The notes beneath the pieces are model-generated. The model was not told the origin of the DNA and searched no databases. It saw nothing but the letters and a program-made list of their open reading frames with translations. Shown one piece after another: positions 1 to 5,663 of a stretch of 5,729 nucleotides of DNA. Each line of letters begins with the position of its first letter. Within the stretch, counting starts at the first letter, position 1. This DNA comes from Pedosphaera sp. (lineage in GTDB: Bacteria > Verrucomicrobiota > Verrucomicrobiae > Limisphaerales > Pedosphaeraceae): contig JAQGPB010000321.1 in NCBI GenBank assembly GCA_028293265.1, positions 1-5,729 of the forward strand, in the 5' to 3' direction. The translations under genes and the position numbers were made by a program.

Positions 1-1
1 C

Positions 2-502
2 GACGACGAAGGCAAACGCTTCATCCAGCAGATCATTCATTTGAGCAAGCACAGCGAACTCGCGGGCAACTTGGTTTTTCTTGAGAACTACGACATCCAC
101 GTCGCGCGCCAGATGGTTTCCGGCTGCGACATCTGGTTGAACAATCCGCGCCGTCCGCTGGAGGCTTCCGGCACGAGCGGCATGAAATCAAGCTGCCATG
201 GTTGCATGAACCTGAGCATCCTGGACGGCTGGTGGCGCGAAGGTTACGATGGCACCAATGGTTTTGCCATCGGCACCGATTCCCACGCCAGTTCGGTCGA
301 GGAACAGGACCGCGTCGACAGCGCCAATCTTTACAAGACGTTGACGGAGCAGGTCATCCCGACCTTCTTTGAGCGCGACACCCAAGGGATTCCGCGCAAA
401 TGGATTCAGATGATCCGCCACGCCATGGCGACACTCGTGCCGCTATACAGCACCCGCCGCATGGTGAAGGAATACACGGAGAAATATTATCTGACGAAGT
501 AA
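2..502 (+). CDS. glgP: Alpha-glucan (glycogen) phosphorylase, C-terminal part, 5' end outside window
   Basis: This is the 3' part of a GT35 alpha-glucan phosphorylase gene; the frame is open from base 2, so the true start lies upstream. The enzyme removes glucose-1-phosphate from the non-reducing ends of glycogen or maltodextrins in the cytoplasm, using pyridoxal phosphate. About 166 C-terminal residues are visible. The segment EASGTSGMK holds the PLP-binding lysine (codon 185-187); the SGMK form, followed by NLSILDGWW and EGYDGTNGFAIG, is typical of the shorter bacterial/archaeal phosphorylases rather than the classical GTGNMK type. LENYDIHVARQMVSGCDIW and the terminal YTEKYY also fit that family. 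The residues just after the lysine (SSCHGC) contain two cysteines where I would expect Ala/Asn-rich sequence, a minor oddity. The stop is TAA at 500-502, and no terminator is visible before the next feature. Family assignment is confident; substrate preference (glycogen or maltodextrin) cannot be told. Confidence 0.93.
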   Translation, partial: DDEGKRFIQQIIHLSKHSELAGNLVFLENYDIHVARQMVSGCDIWLNNPRRPLEASGTSGMKSSCHGCMNLSILDGWWREGYDGTNGFAIGTDSHASSVEEQDRVDSANLYKTLTEQVIPTFFERDTQGIPRKWIQMIRHAMATLVPLYSTRRMVKEYTEKYYLTK

Positions 503-512
503 GCTTCACCAA

Positions 513-678
513 TTGACCATACGGCAGCTCTGGAATCAGCTTCCAGCCGATGCAAAGCTCAAAGATATTCACCGAGAGATTGAATTCCTTGCCGCCATTC
601 GTGAAGGCGAAGAGCAGGCCGATCAGGGGAAGGTCATCCCGCACGAACAGGTCAAAAGGGAATTCGCCTCGTGGTTTG
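513..678 (+). pseudogene. Antitoxin-like remnant (type II toxin-antitoxin module)
   Basis: The frame starting at TTG 513, 10 bp after the phosphorylase stop, encodes about 55 residues that do not belong to the RlmN fold although the frame runs on into rlmN. The segment EFLAAIREGEEQADQGKVI followed by PHEQVKREFASWF resembles the C-terminal half of small antitoxins paired with RelE/ParE toxins, which commonly read 'G..qaD.G..ipHEeV.r'. No in-frame ATG and no Shine-Dalgarno are seen, so TTG 513 is only the leftmost possible start in this stretch. The antitoxin has lost its own stop: past about 678 the frame becomes unstructured sequence, while the +1 frame shows a toxin-like tail. This fits a deletion fusing the antitoxin end to the toxin end. 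The similarity is recalled by eye. Alternatives are an intact but unusual N-terminal extension of RlmN, or chance. Confidence 0.55.
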
Positions 679-717
679 CGCATTTGGCATGGGGCCAGGG
701 GCGAGCTTCTGATATAG
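661..717 (+). pseudogene. RelE/ParE-like toxin C-terminal remnant
   Basis: In the frame beginning at 661 (one base off the antitoxin/rlmN frame) the sequence reads NSPRGLRIWHGARGELLI and then stops at TAG 715-717. The pattern 'hydrophobic-R-hydrophobic-x-HGAR' close to the stop is how many RelE/ParE-family toxins end: the last beta strand followed by HGAR/HGSR. The rest of the toxin (normally about 80-90 residues) is absent, and the piece directly abuts the antitoxin-like segment, with the join somewhere around 660-680. It cannot be functional. The match is short, so it is persuasive mainly because of its position right after an antitoxin-like sequence. Confidence 0.5.
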
Positions 718-785
718 CTTTGTTGTTCGCCAATACGCCTCCGTTTTCCTCCTTTCCTGATTCGCCAGTTCGGTTAAGTTGCGGT

Positions 786-1940
786 GTGGTTACGGACATC
801 AAATCCCAAAGCATCGAACAATTGCAGGCGCGGTTTCGCGAATGGCAGCAGCCGGAGTATCGCGTCTCGCAAATGCTCGCGTGGCTTTACGGGCGACACG
901 CCGCCAGTTGGGATGCCATGACCAATCTGCCCAAGACGTTGCGCGACCGGCTGCGCGAAAATTATTCGTTGCAGACGCTTGAATTGGCGCGCAAGCAGGG
1001 TTCGCGCGATACCACGCAGAAATTTCTCTGGCGGCTGAGCGATAATGCGCTGATCGAGAGCGTTCTCATTCCCGCGAACCCGGCGCTTTACGGCGAAGCG
1101 AGCGACCGCCATACGCTCTGCGTTTCGACGCAGGTGGGCTGTGCTTACGGTTGCAAATTTTGCGCGAGCGGATTGGAAGGCTGGAAACGGAATTTGAGAG
1201 TGGATGAGATTGTTGAGCAAGTTTTGGCGACGGAACGATGGAACGAAGCGGAATTGTCCAAAGTCACGGATTCGGAACACGCAACACGGAACACGCAACA
1301 AGTCTCCGAACGTCTCGTCAATAATCTCGTCATTATGGGGATGGGCGAGCCGCTGGCGAATTACGACAATCTGCTGGCGGCGCTGAAAATTCTCAATGCG
1401 CCCTGGGGCGGCGGCATCGGCGCGCGCAAGATCACGATTTCCACGAGCGGTCTGGCGCCGCAAATTCGCAAGCTCGCGGATGAGCCGTTGCAATTCCGGC
1501 TGGCGATTTCCCTCCATGGCGCGACGGACGAGACGCGCAACAAAATCATGCCGGTGAATCGAAAGTACCCGTTGGCTGAGTTGACCGCAGCTTGTGAGTA
1601 TTATCAGCAGAAAAAAGAACGGATGATCACGCTGGAATATATTTTGATTGCCGGCATCAACGATGGTCTGGATCAGGTGAAACCGCTCGCGCAACTGGCG
1701 CGCCGGCTTTTTGCCAAGGTGAACTTGATTCCGTACAACACCGTCGAAGATTTGCAATGGGAACGACCAGCGGAGGCGGTGTCGGAAGCGTTTCTGGACG
1801 CTCTGGAAAAACAGAATGTCACGGCCACTCTGCGACATGAGAAAGGTCATGACATTGACGCCGCCTGTGGGCAGTTGCGGTTGAAGACTGAACGAGAGTT
1901 GTCGGCAAAACAAACTCCAGTTGAAATTAATCCGACCTGA
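786..1940 (+). CDS. rlmN: 23S rRNA (adenine(2503)-C(2))-methyltransferase, radical SAM
   Basis: RlmN methylates C2 of A2503 in 23S rRNA (and of A37 in some tRNAs) by a radical-SAM, methyl-cysteine mechanism in the cytoplasm. I chose GTG 786, giving 384 residues, because the RlmN N-terminal domain begins just after it (TDIKSQSIEQL, then WLYGR and MTNLPKTLRDRL). Starting at TTG 513 would add 91 residues of non-RlmN sequence. In the 384-residue numbering, the [4Fe-4S] cluster motif CAYGCKFC has Cys119, Cys123 and Cys126. Cys112 (in HTLC) and Cys361 (in DAACGQL) match the two catalytic cysteines of the family. GMGEP (185-189), ITISTSG (216-222) and SLHG (242-245) are SAM-pocket motifs. The loop before GMGEP is roughly 14 residues longer than in the E. 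coli enzyme and contains a 14-bp tandem duplication. No Shine-Dalgarno precedes GTG 786, so the exact start is less certain than the identity. hisH follows after 15 bp and is probably co-transcribed. Confidence 0.95.
   Translation: MVTDIKSQSIEQLQARFREWQQPEYRVSQMLAWLYGRHAASWDAMTNLPKTLRDRLRENYSLQTLELARKQGSRDTTQKFLWRLSDNALIESVLIPANPALYGEASDRHTLCVSTQVGCAYGCKFCASGLEGWKRNLRVDEIVEQVLATERWNEAELSKVTDSEHATRNTQQVSERLVNNLVIMGMGEPLANYDNLLAALKILNAPWGGGIGARKITISTSGLAPQIRKLADEPLQFRLAISLHGATDETRNKIMPVNRKYPLAELTAACEYYQQKKERMITLEYILIAGINDGLDQVKPLAQLARRLFAKVNLIPYNTVEDLQWERPAEAVSEAFLDALEKQNVTATLRHEKGHDIDAACGQLRLKTERELSAKQTPVEINPT
1273..1300 (+). repeat. Perfect tandem duplication of a 14-bp unit inside rlmN
   Basis: The unit CGGAACACGCAACA occurs at 1273-1286 and again, identically, at 1287-1300. 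Fourteen is not a multiple of three, so the two copies are read in different frames, giving EHATRNTQQ within the loop between the VEQVLATERW helix and the GMGEP motif. The reading frame is kept overall. The unit resembles iterated 'GGAACACGCAACAC' elements that I recall as scattered in verrucomicrobial genomes; that recollection is unverified. The extra loop residues lie where RlmN proteins vary in length, so activity is probably preserved. Confidence 0.8.
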
Positions 1941-1955
1941 AATTACCCTGCGCAA

Positions 1956-2570
1956 GTGATTGCTTTGATTGACTACGGCTCGGGCAACCTGCGCAGCGCG
2001 CAAAAAGCGCTGGTGAAGGTCGGCGCGGAAGTTCGCGTGGTGAAACGTCCGGAGGAATTGTCCGATGCGCATGCCGTCGTGCTGCCCGGCGTGGGTGCGT
2101 TCGATGATTGCATCAATGCGCTCCAAAAGCAGGAGATGCTCGAAGCGTCGCGGCAGTTCATTCAATCGGGCAGGCCTTTTTTGGGAATTTGCGTGGGGTA
2201 TCAGGCGTTGTTCGAGAAGAGCGAGGAGTTCAACAGTTGCGCCACCGGAATGGGAGTATTTGCGGGCAAGGTGGTGCGCTTCACCGAGCGGCCGGGACTG
2301 AAAATTCCACAGATTGGATGGAACCAGATTGAATTGGCGAAATCGGATTGTCTGCTCTTTCGTGGGATTCCATCGGGGAGCTACGTTTATTTCGTCCACA
2401 GTTTTTTCCCGCAGCCCGTGGATGAAGCCATCGTCGCCACGCGTACAACGCATGGTAAACCATTCGCCTCCGCTGTCTGGCGCGAGAATGTTTATGCGAC
2501 GCAATTCCACCCAGAGAAAAGCCAGGCAGTGGGTTTGCGGCTGCTCAAGAATTTTGTTGATTTGGTTTGA
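1956..2570 (+). CDS. hisH: Imidazole glycerol phosphate synthase, glutamine amidotransferase subunit
   Basis: HisH hydrolyses glutamine and passes ammonia to HisF, which forms IGP and AICAR in histidine biosynthesis; the two act as a cytoplasmic heterodimer. The 204-residue product is a single class I glutaminase domain of the usual size. It begins MIALIDYGSGNLRS, the standard HisH N-terminus, which supports GTG 1956 even though no Shine-Dalgarno is visible. PGVGAF (44-49) is the oxyanion-strand motif. The nucleophile is Cys79 in GICVGYQ, and His185 and Glu187 in FHPEKS complete the triad. YFVHSF (145-150) is another family hallmark. It lies 15 bp after rlmN on the same strand and lacks its own promoter signal, suggesting read-through from rlmN. 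No other his gene is in the window: the downstream neighbour is sodA, so hisF and hisA must lie elsewhere. Confidence 0.96.
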   Translation: MIALIDYGSGNLRSAQKALVKVGAEVRVVKRPEELSDAHAVVLPGVGAFDDCINALQKQEMLEASRQFIQSGRPFLGICVGYQALFEKSEEFNSCATGMGVFAGKVVRFTERPGLKIPQIGWNQIELAKSDCLLFRGIPSGSYVYFVHSFFPQPVDEAIVATRTTHGKPFASAVWRENVYATQFHPEKSQAVGLRLLKNFVDLV

Positions 2571-2647
2571 GCGGACACCGGGCTAGCCGGGCACCAGTTT
2601 CAAATCGAACGATTGTCTTCGAGGTGTTCAACAAAAAAGAAATGCGC

Positions 2648-2676
2648 TTGTGATATTGCTCCTCCTCGGTTAGAGT
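2648..2676 (+). promoter_or_regulatory. Possible sigma70-type promoter for sodA
   Basis: The spacer 2571-2748 between hisH and sodA contains TTGTGA (2648-2653) and TAGAGT (2671-2676) separated by exactly 17 bp. Each box matches the -35 and -10 consensus at 4 of 6 positions. This would give a 5' leader of roughly 65 nt before the sodA ATG. No Fur- or SoxR-like operator was recognised around it. The rest of the spacer holds nothing I can name beyond a short GGCTAGCC palindrome at 2581-2588. Confidence 0.35.
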
Positions 2677-2748
2677 CTTGCTACCGATAACGAAAGGTTG
2701 ATTCCTGTATTTTCTTCACTGGTAAAACAAACTCTAAATCACAATACT

Positions 2749-3378
2749 ATGGCATACGAACTACCCCCGCTTCCTTATCCCAAAGACGCGCTTGAACCGT
2801 ACATTGACGCGATGACGATGGAAATCCATCACGACAAGCACCACGCCGCCTATGTCACGAATGTGAACAAGGCCATCGCCGGCAAACCCGACCTCGAAAA
2901 GAAAAGTCCCGAGGAGCTGATCAGCAATCTCGATGCTGTTCCCGCGGACATCCGCACGGCAGTGCGCAACAACGGCGGCGGAAATGTCAATCACACCTTT
3001 TTCTGGAAATTGATGGCCTCCAAGGCCGGCGGCGCGCCTTCGGGGAAACTTGCCGATGAAATCAAAGCCACCTTCGGCAGTTTCGACGCCTTCAAGGAAA
3101 AATTTGAAGCTGCTGGTGTTGGTCGTTTCGGCAGCGGCTGGGCCTGGCTGCTCGTGAACGGCGGCAAGCTCGAGATCGCCTCGACCGCCAACCAGGACAA
3201 CCCCATCATGGGCAAGGCCGTGGCTGGTTGCGAAGGCACGCCGATCTTTGGCTGCGACGTCTGGGAACATGCTTACTATCTCAAGTACCAAAACAAGCGC
3301 CCGGATTATTTGAAGGCGTTCTGGAATGTGGTGAATTGGGCCGAAGTGGCGAAGCATTACGAAGCCGCCAAGAAATAA
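2749..3378 (+). CDS. sodA: Superoxide dismutase, manganese type
   Basis: This Fe/Mn-family superoxide dismutase converts superoxide to oxygen and hydrogen peroxide; with no signal peptide it should be cytoplasmic. ATG 2749 gives 209 residues starting [17 protein letters not shown], the normal family N-terminus; an upstream in-frame TTG at 2698 would add 17 unrelated residues. The metal ligands are His27 (in MEIHHDKHH), His82 (in VNHTFFW), Asp170 and His174 (in DVWEHAYY). Metal preference looks like manganese: Gly78 stands at the second-sphere position where iron enzymes carry Gln, and Gln149 in STANQD matches the outer-sphere Gln of manganese enzymes. No good Shine-Dalgarno precedes the ATG. 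The gene appears monocistronic, with a promoter candidate upstream and a strong terminator 20 bp downstream. Family identity is near certain; the metal call rests on these two residues only. Confidence 0.96.
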   Translation: MAYELPPLPYPKDALEPYIDAMTMEIHHDKHHAAYVTNVNKAIAGKPDLEKKSPEELISNLDAVPADIRTAVRNNGGGNVNHTFFWKLMASKAGGAPSGKLADEIKATFGSFDAFKEKFEAAGVGRFGSGWAWLLVNGGKLEIASTANQDNPIMGKAVAGCEGTPIFGCDVWEHAYYLKYQNKRPDYLKAFWNVVNWAEVAKHYEAAKK

Positions 3379-3398
3379 GTTTTTAAATCACGCAACGG

Positions 3399-3432
3399 AG
3401 GCACGAAAAATTAACGTTTTTCGTGCCTTTTT
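3399..3432 (+). terminator. Rho-independent terminator after sodA
   Basis: A perfect 12-bp stem pairs 3399-3410 (AGGCACGAAAAA) with 3417-3428 (TTTTTCGTGCCT) around a 6-nt loop (TTAACG), followed by TTTT at 3429-3432. It begins 20 bp after the sodA stop and lies between the convergent ends of sodA and the htrA gene. The T-tract is on the plus-strand side only, so it should chiefly end sodA transcription; on the minus strand the stem is followed by TCCGTTGCG, a poor terminator tail. Confidence 0.9.
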
Positions 3433-3458
3433 ATTCTCCGGGCCATGTCCACAGTCTT

Positions 3459-5012
3459 TCATCGCGACGCCACCTGATTGTCTATCGCGATATAGTGCCG
3501 GCCTTCCTTGGTCCAAACGCGCAGCAAGGCCATCCGGCCCTTGGTCTGGTGACTTAGCAGAATGGCGGTCTCTGCATTTTTCACCGGTTGCCCGTTCATG
3601 TCCGTGATGACATCGCCCATGCGCAATCCGGCTTCATAACTGTCGCACCCCGGCTCAACTTTGGCCACCAACGCGCCTTGGATGGTGGAGGGAATTTCCA
3701 GCATCTGCCGCAATTCCTGGTTCAGGTCCGCGACCTCCACGGCATCGAGCGAACCTTGGTTCATGGCGGCGTCACCTTTGCCCGTGTCAGGCTGCTTCGC
3801 ATTTTGGACCGGCGGCGGCGAGGCGGGGCGCGGTGGCTCACCGAGGGTCGCGTTGATTTCGCGCGGCTGGCCGTTGCGCAGGAGGTGCAGATCGGCATTG
3901 GTGCGCGGCGAACTTTCCGCCACCAGCAGCCGCAGTTCCCGGCTGTCGTTGACCTGCTTGCCATTGTAGCCCGTGATGACATCGCCTTCCTTCAAGCCGG
4001 CCGCAGCGGCGGGTGAATTGGAGGAAACTTCACCGACCAGCGCGCCCGTTTGTGCCTGCGGCAATTGGAACGCCTTTGCCAGCTCCGGCGTCATGGATTG
4101 CGTGCCGATGCCGAGATAACCGCGCATGACCCGGCCGGATTTCAAAATCTGTTCCATCGCCGTGCGCGCGAGATTTACCGGCACGGCAAAGCCGATGCCC
4201 TGGTTGCCGCCGCTGCGGCTCAGGATCGCGGCGTTCAGGCCGACCAGCCGTCCTTCAGCGTCTATCAACGCGCCGCCGGAATTTCCCGGATTGATCGAGG
4301 CGTCGGTTTGGATGAAATCTTCGATGTCCTCCACGCCAAATCCGCCGCGGCCCACCGCGCTGGCGATGCCCATCGTGACGGTTTGCCCGACACCGAAGGG
4401 ATTTCCAAGCGCCAGCACGACGTCGCCCACCTGCAATTTGTCGCTGTCGCCCATGGTGATGACCGGAAGGTTGTTGGCCTCAATTTTTATCACCGCCACA
4501 TCGCTTTGCGGGTCGGTGCCGATGAGTTTCGCGGTGAATTCCGTCCGGCCATCGGCGAGCGCGACCTTGATCTGATCGGCTTTGTCCACGACATGGAAAT
4601 TGGTGAGAATGTAGCCATCAGCGGTGCAAATCACGCCCGAACCGAGGCTCTCGGACTTGTGCGGCCGCGCAGGCGGGCCGGGGTGGCCCATGAAATGGTC
4701 GCCAAAAAAGTGACGGAACAGCGGGTCGTCGAGCAGCGCGCTTTCCGGTGAATCATGGCTGGTGCGCGAGGAAAAAACGTTCACCACGCTGGGGGCGGCG
4801 CGCCTTACCGCCGGGGCGTAACTCGTAACGGGCATCGGCATCCGGGACATGGCGGTTTCGTCCACGTTGGTCTGGATGGATTGATTTGCCGGCCATTCAA
4901 AGGGCGCGGCATGATCGGCGGGAAGCCGGGCCAGGGCCACGATCACTGCGACACCGCCGAGAACTGCTGAACATAAATTGACGAGTGGTTTCGAAATTGA
5001 AAAGCGTTTCAT
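3459..5012 (-). CDS. degP: HtrA/DegP-family periplasmic serine protease with two PDZ domains
   Basis: This Do-type protease/chaperone degrades or refolds damaged envelope proteins. ATG 5012 gives 517 residues and is chosen because AAGGAG lies 5 nt upstream; an in-frame TTG at 5030 would place that ribosome site inside the gene. Residues 1-36 form a basic, hydrophobic signal sequence or anchor (about 10-30, then ADHAA), implying export. The trypsin-like domain has the triad His140 (LTNFHVVD), Asp171 (QSDVAVIK) and Ser245 (NPGNSGGALID). A loop at about 83-120, rich in His, Pro and Phe, precedes the first strands, as in other HtrA proteins. PDZ1 is about 297-390 with YLGIG as its carboxylate-binding loop. 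A Pro-rich linker (about 392-415) follows, then a second PDZ at about 425-510. The size and two PDZ domains fit DegP/DegQ/MucD; which of these it equals cannot be told. It is divergent from the small lipoprotein gene and converges on sodA. Confidence 0.95.
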   Translation of the reverse strand: MKRFSISKPLVNLCSAVLGGVAVIVALARLPADHAAPFEWPANQSIQTNVDETAMSRMPMPVTSYAPAVRRAAPSVVNVFSSRTSHDSPESALLDDPLFRHFFGDHFMGHPGPPARPHKSESLGSGVICTADGYILTNFHVVDKADQIKVALADGRTEFTAKLIGTDPQSDVAVIKIEANNLPVITMGDSDKLQVGDVVLALGNPFGVGQTVTMGIASAVGRGGFGVEDIEDFIQTDASINPGNSGGALIDAEGRLVGLNAAILSRSGGNQGIGFAVPVNLARTAMEQILKSGRVMRGYLGIGTQSMTPELAKAFQLPQAQTGALVGEVSSNSPAAAAGLKEGDVITGYNGKQVNDSRELRLLVAESSPRTNADLHLLRNGQPREINATLGEPPRPASPPPVQNAKQPDTGKGDAAMNQGSLDAVEVADLNQELRQMLEIPSTIQGALVAKVEPGCDSYEAGLRMGDVITDMNGQPVKNAETAILLSHQTKGRMALLRVWTKEGRHYIAIDNQVASR

Positions 5013-5017
5013 AGTCT

Positions 5018-5023
5018 CTCCTT
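5018..5023 (-). promoter_or_regulatory. Ribosome binding site deciding the degP start
   Basis: On the minus strand, AAGGAG is followed by the 5-nt spacer AGACT and then ATG at 5012. This is a near-ideal Shine-Dalgarno and spacing, and it fixes the start at 5012 rather than at TTG 5030. Confidence 0.85.
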
Positions 5024-5113
5024 CAACCAATCAAAACCTAACACTGAAAATTTCTGTGCGCAGGCAATTCGTTGAAAAAAACGCAAAACGGGGTGTTTTA
5101 CCCAGATTTGCGA

Positions 5114-5136
5114 AGTTCCAAGCACCAAGCTCAAGG
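5114..5136 (+). repeat. Iterated CCAAGC-type element, possible dispersed repeat
   Basis: Within the divergent spacer between degP and the lipoprotein gene, the heptads CCAAGCA (5118-5124) and CCAAGCT (5125-5131) are followed by a partial CAAGGCC. On the minus strand this reads as the GAGCTTGGTGCTTGG pattern, which I recall as a common small dispersed repeat in intergenic DNA of Verrucomicrobiota and other environmental bacteria. That memory is the only support for the dispersed nature; the heptad repetition itself is visible. Confidence 0.4.
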
Positions 5137-5154
5137 CCGTCAAAGAATGCTGGC

Positions 5155-5179
5155 ATCATCTCTAAAAACGAGAGATGAT
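5155..5179. promoter_or_regulatory. Inverted repeat in the degP/lipoprotein divergent region
   Basis: ATCATCTCT (5155-5163) and AGAGATGAT (5171-5179) form perfect 9-bp arms around a 7-nt spacer (AAAAACG). It lies 41 bp upstream of the lipoprotein ATG and 143 bp upstream of the degP start. No T-tract follows on either strand, so it is not a standard terminator. It could be an operator for a dimeric regulator or a hairpin in the lipoprotein mRNA leader. The remainder of the 207-bp spacer (5013-5219) shows no promoter boxes I would defend. Confidence 0.5.
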
Positions 5180-5207
5180 TTGCTGATGGTCTGGAGCCAG
5201 GAAATAA

Positions 5208-5213
5208 AAGGAG
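5208..5213 (+). promoter_or_regulatory. Ribosome binding site of the lipoprotein gene
   Basis: AAGGAG with a 6-nt spacer (CATCCT) precedes ATG 5220. This supports the small downstream frame as a translated gene rather than a chance reading frame. Confidence 0.85.
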
Positions 5214-5219
5214 CATCCT

Positions 5220-5603
5220 ATGAAGAAATATTGGTTTATCGCGTTGGTTGGTTTGGCGGCTGGCTGCAAAACGGCGGGGCATCATGAAGCATACGAAGGT
5301 CGTCCGCCCGCGCCGATGGCCGGCGCTGTTCAGCCCCGGCACGGCGGCATGGGTCCGATTATGGGGCCGGCCGGCAGTCCCGCAGTAGTTTATTACCACG
5401 AGGCCAGTCAAAGACTGGCCGAGGCCCGCCGCGATGGCTACATTTCCAACGACCAGTTCGCCGACCTTCTGGAACATCTGCAAGGCGACCTGCGGCAGAT
5501 CATGGTCGCGGAGGCGGAATCGGAGCGCCCCATGCACCCGATGCCCATGCCAATGCCGATGCATCGGCCGCCGCGCCATGAGCATGAGCATGGAGATGAA
5601 TGA
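5220..5603 (+). CDS. Small Met/Pro/His-rich lipoprotein of unknown function
   Basis: I do not recognise this 127-residue protein. A strong Shine-Dalgarno precedes its ATG. The N-terminus MKKYWFIALVGLAAGC is a lipoprotein signal peptide with Cys16 as the likely lipidated residue, so the product should be anchored to the inner or outer membrane facing the periplasm. Residues 20-55 are rich in Gly, Pro, Met and His. Residues 60-103 look helical and amphipathic (QRLAEARRDGYISNDQFADL), faintly like a short SHOCT-type 'L..LrdaG.It..EF' helix pair; this is only a resemblance. The tail is striking: PMHPMPMPMPMH (104-115) then HEHEHGDE (120-127), a dense set of Met and His that could bind copper or another soft metal. 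It is divergent from degP, hinting at an envelope role, and convergent with lysS. The gene call is solid; the metal idea is speculation. Confidence 0.8.
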   Translation: MKKYWFIALVGLAAGCKTAGHHEAYEGRPPAPMAGAVQPRHGGMGPIMGPAGSPAVVYYHEASQRLAEARRDGYISNDQFADLLEHLQGDLRQIMVAEAESERPMHPMPMPMPMHRPPRHEHEHGDE

Positions 5604-5611
5604 TTGGAAAT

Positions 5612-5663
5612 TGTAGCGTCGAGCCTCTAGCTCGACGGGTCGGCGCGGAGCGCCGACGCTACA
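5612..5663. repeat. 52-bp palindromic repeat folding as a three-way junction
   Basis: Three nested stems account for nearly every base. The outer stem TGTAGC (5612-5617) pairs with GCTACA (5658-5663). Hairpin 1 pairs GTCGAGC (5618-5624) with GCTCGAC (5630-5636) around CTCTA. After GG (5637-5638), hairpin 2 pairs GTCGGCGC (5639-5646) with GCGCCGAC (5650-5657) around GGA. All 21 pairs are Watson-Crick. There is no T-tract on either side, so it is not a typical terminator, although it lies between convergent genes. It resembles REP-like mobile palindromes; I recall 'GTAGCGTCGAGC' and 'GGCGCGGAGCGCC' repeats in verrucomicrobial genomes, unverified. Its right arm overlaps the lysS stop codon. Confidence 0.8.

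Noticed and set aside
774..2510. A 578-codon open frame on the minus strand opposite rlmN and hisH
   Set aside because: It runs antisense to two confidently identified genes, is rich in Arg and low-complexity stretches, and shows no recognisable domain. It is a codon-bias shadow.
2577..2590. CCGGGCTAGCCGGG near-palindrome after hisH as a terminator
   Set aside because: The perfect part is only GGCTAGCC with no loop, and no T-tract follows, so it does not behave like a rho-independent terminator.
2698..2748. TTG 2698 as the sodA start, adding 17 residues
   Set aside because: The extra residues do not resemble superoxide dismutase or a signal peptide, the GAAAGG before TTG is too close to serve as a ribosome site, and the family N-terminus starts exactly at ATG 2749.
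5072..5101. TTGAAA (5072-5077) plus TTTTAC (5096-5101) as a plus-strand promoter for the lipoprotein gene
   Set aside because: The spacing is 18 bp but the -10 box matches only 3 of 6 positions in an AT-rich stretch where such matches are common. No sigmaE-like boxes were found for degP either.
5031..5591. A 186-codon minus-strand open frame opposite the lipoprotein gene and spacer
   Set aside because: It overlaps a gene with a strong ribosome site and a lipobox. Its own sequence is the reverse reading of the His/Met tail and the intergenic repeat.
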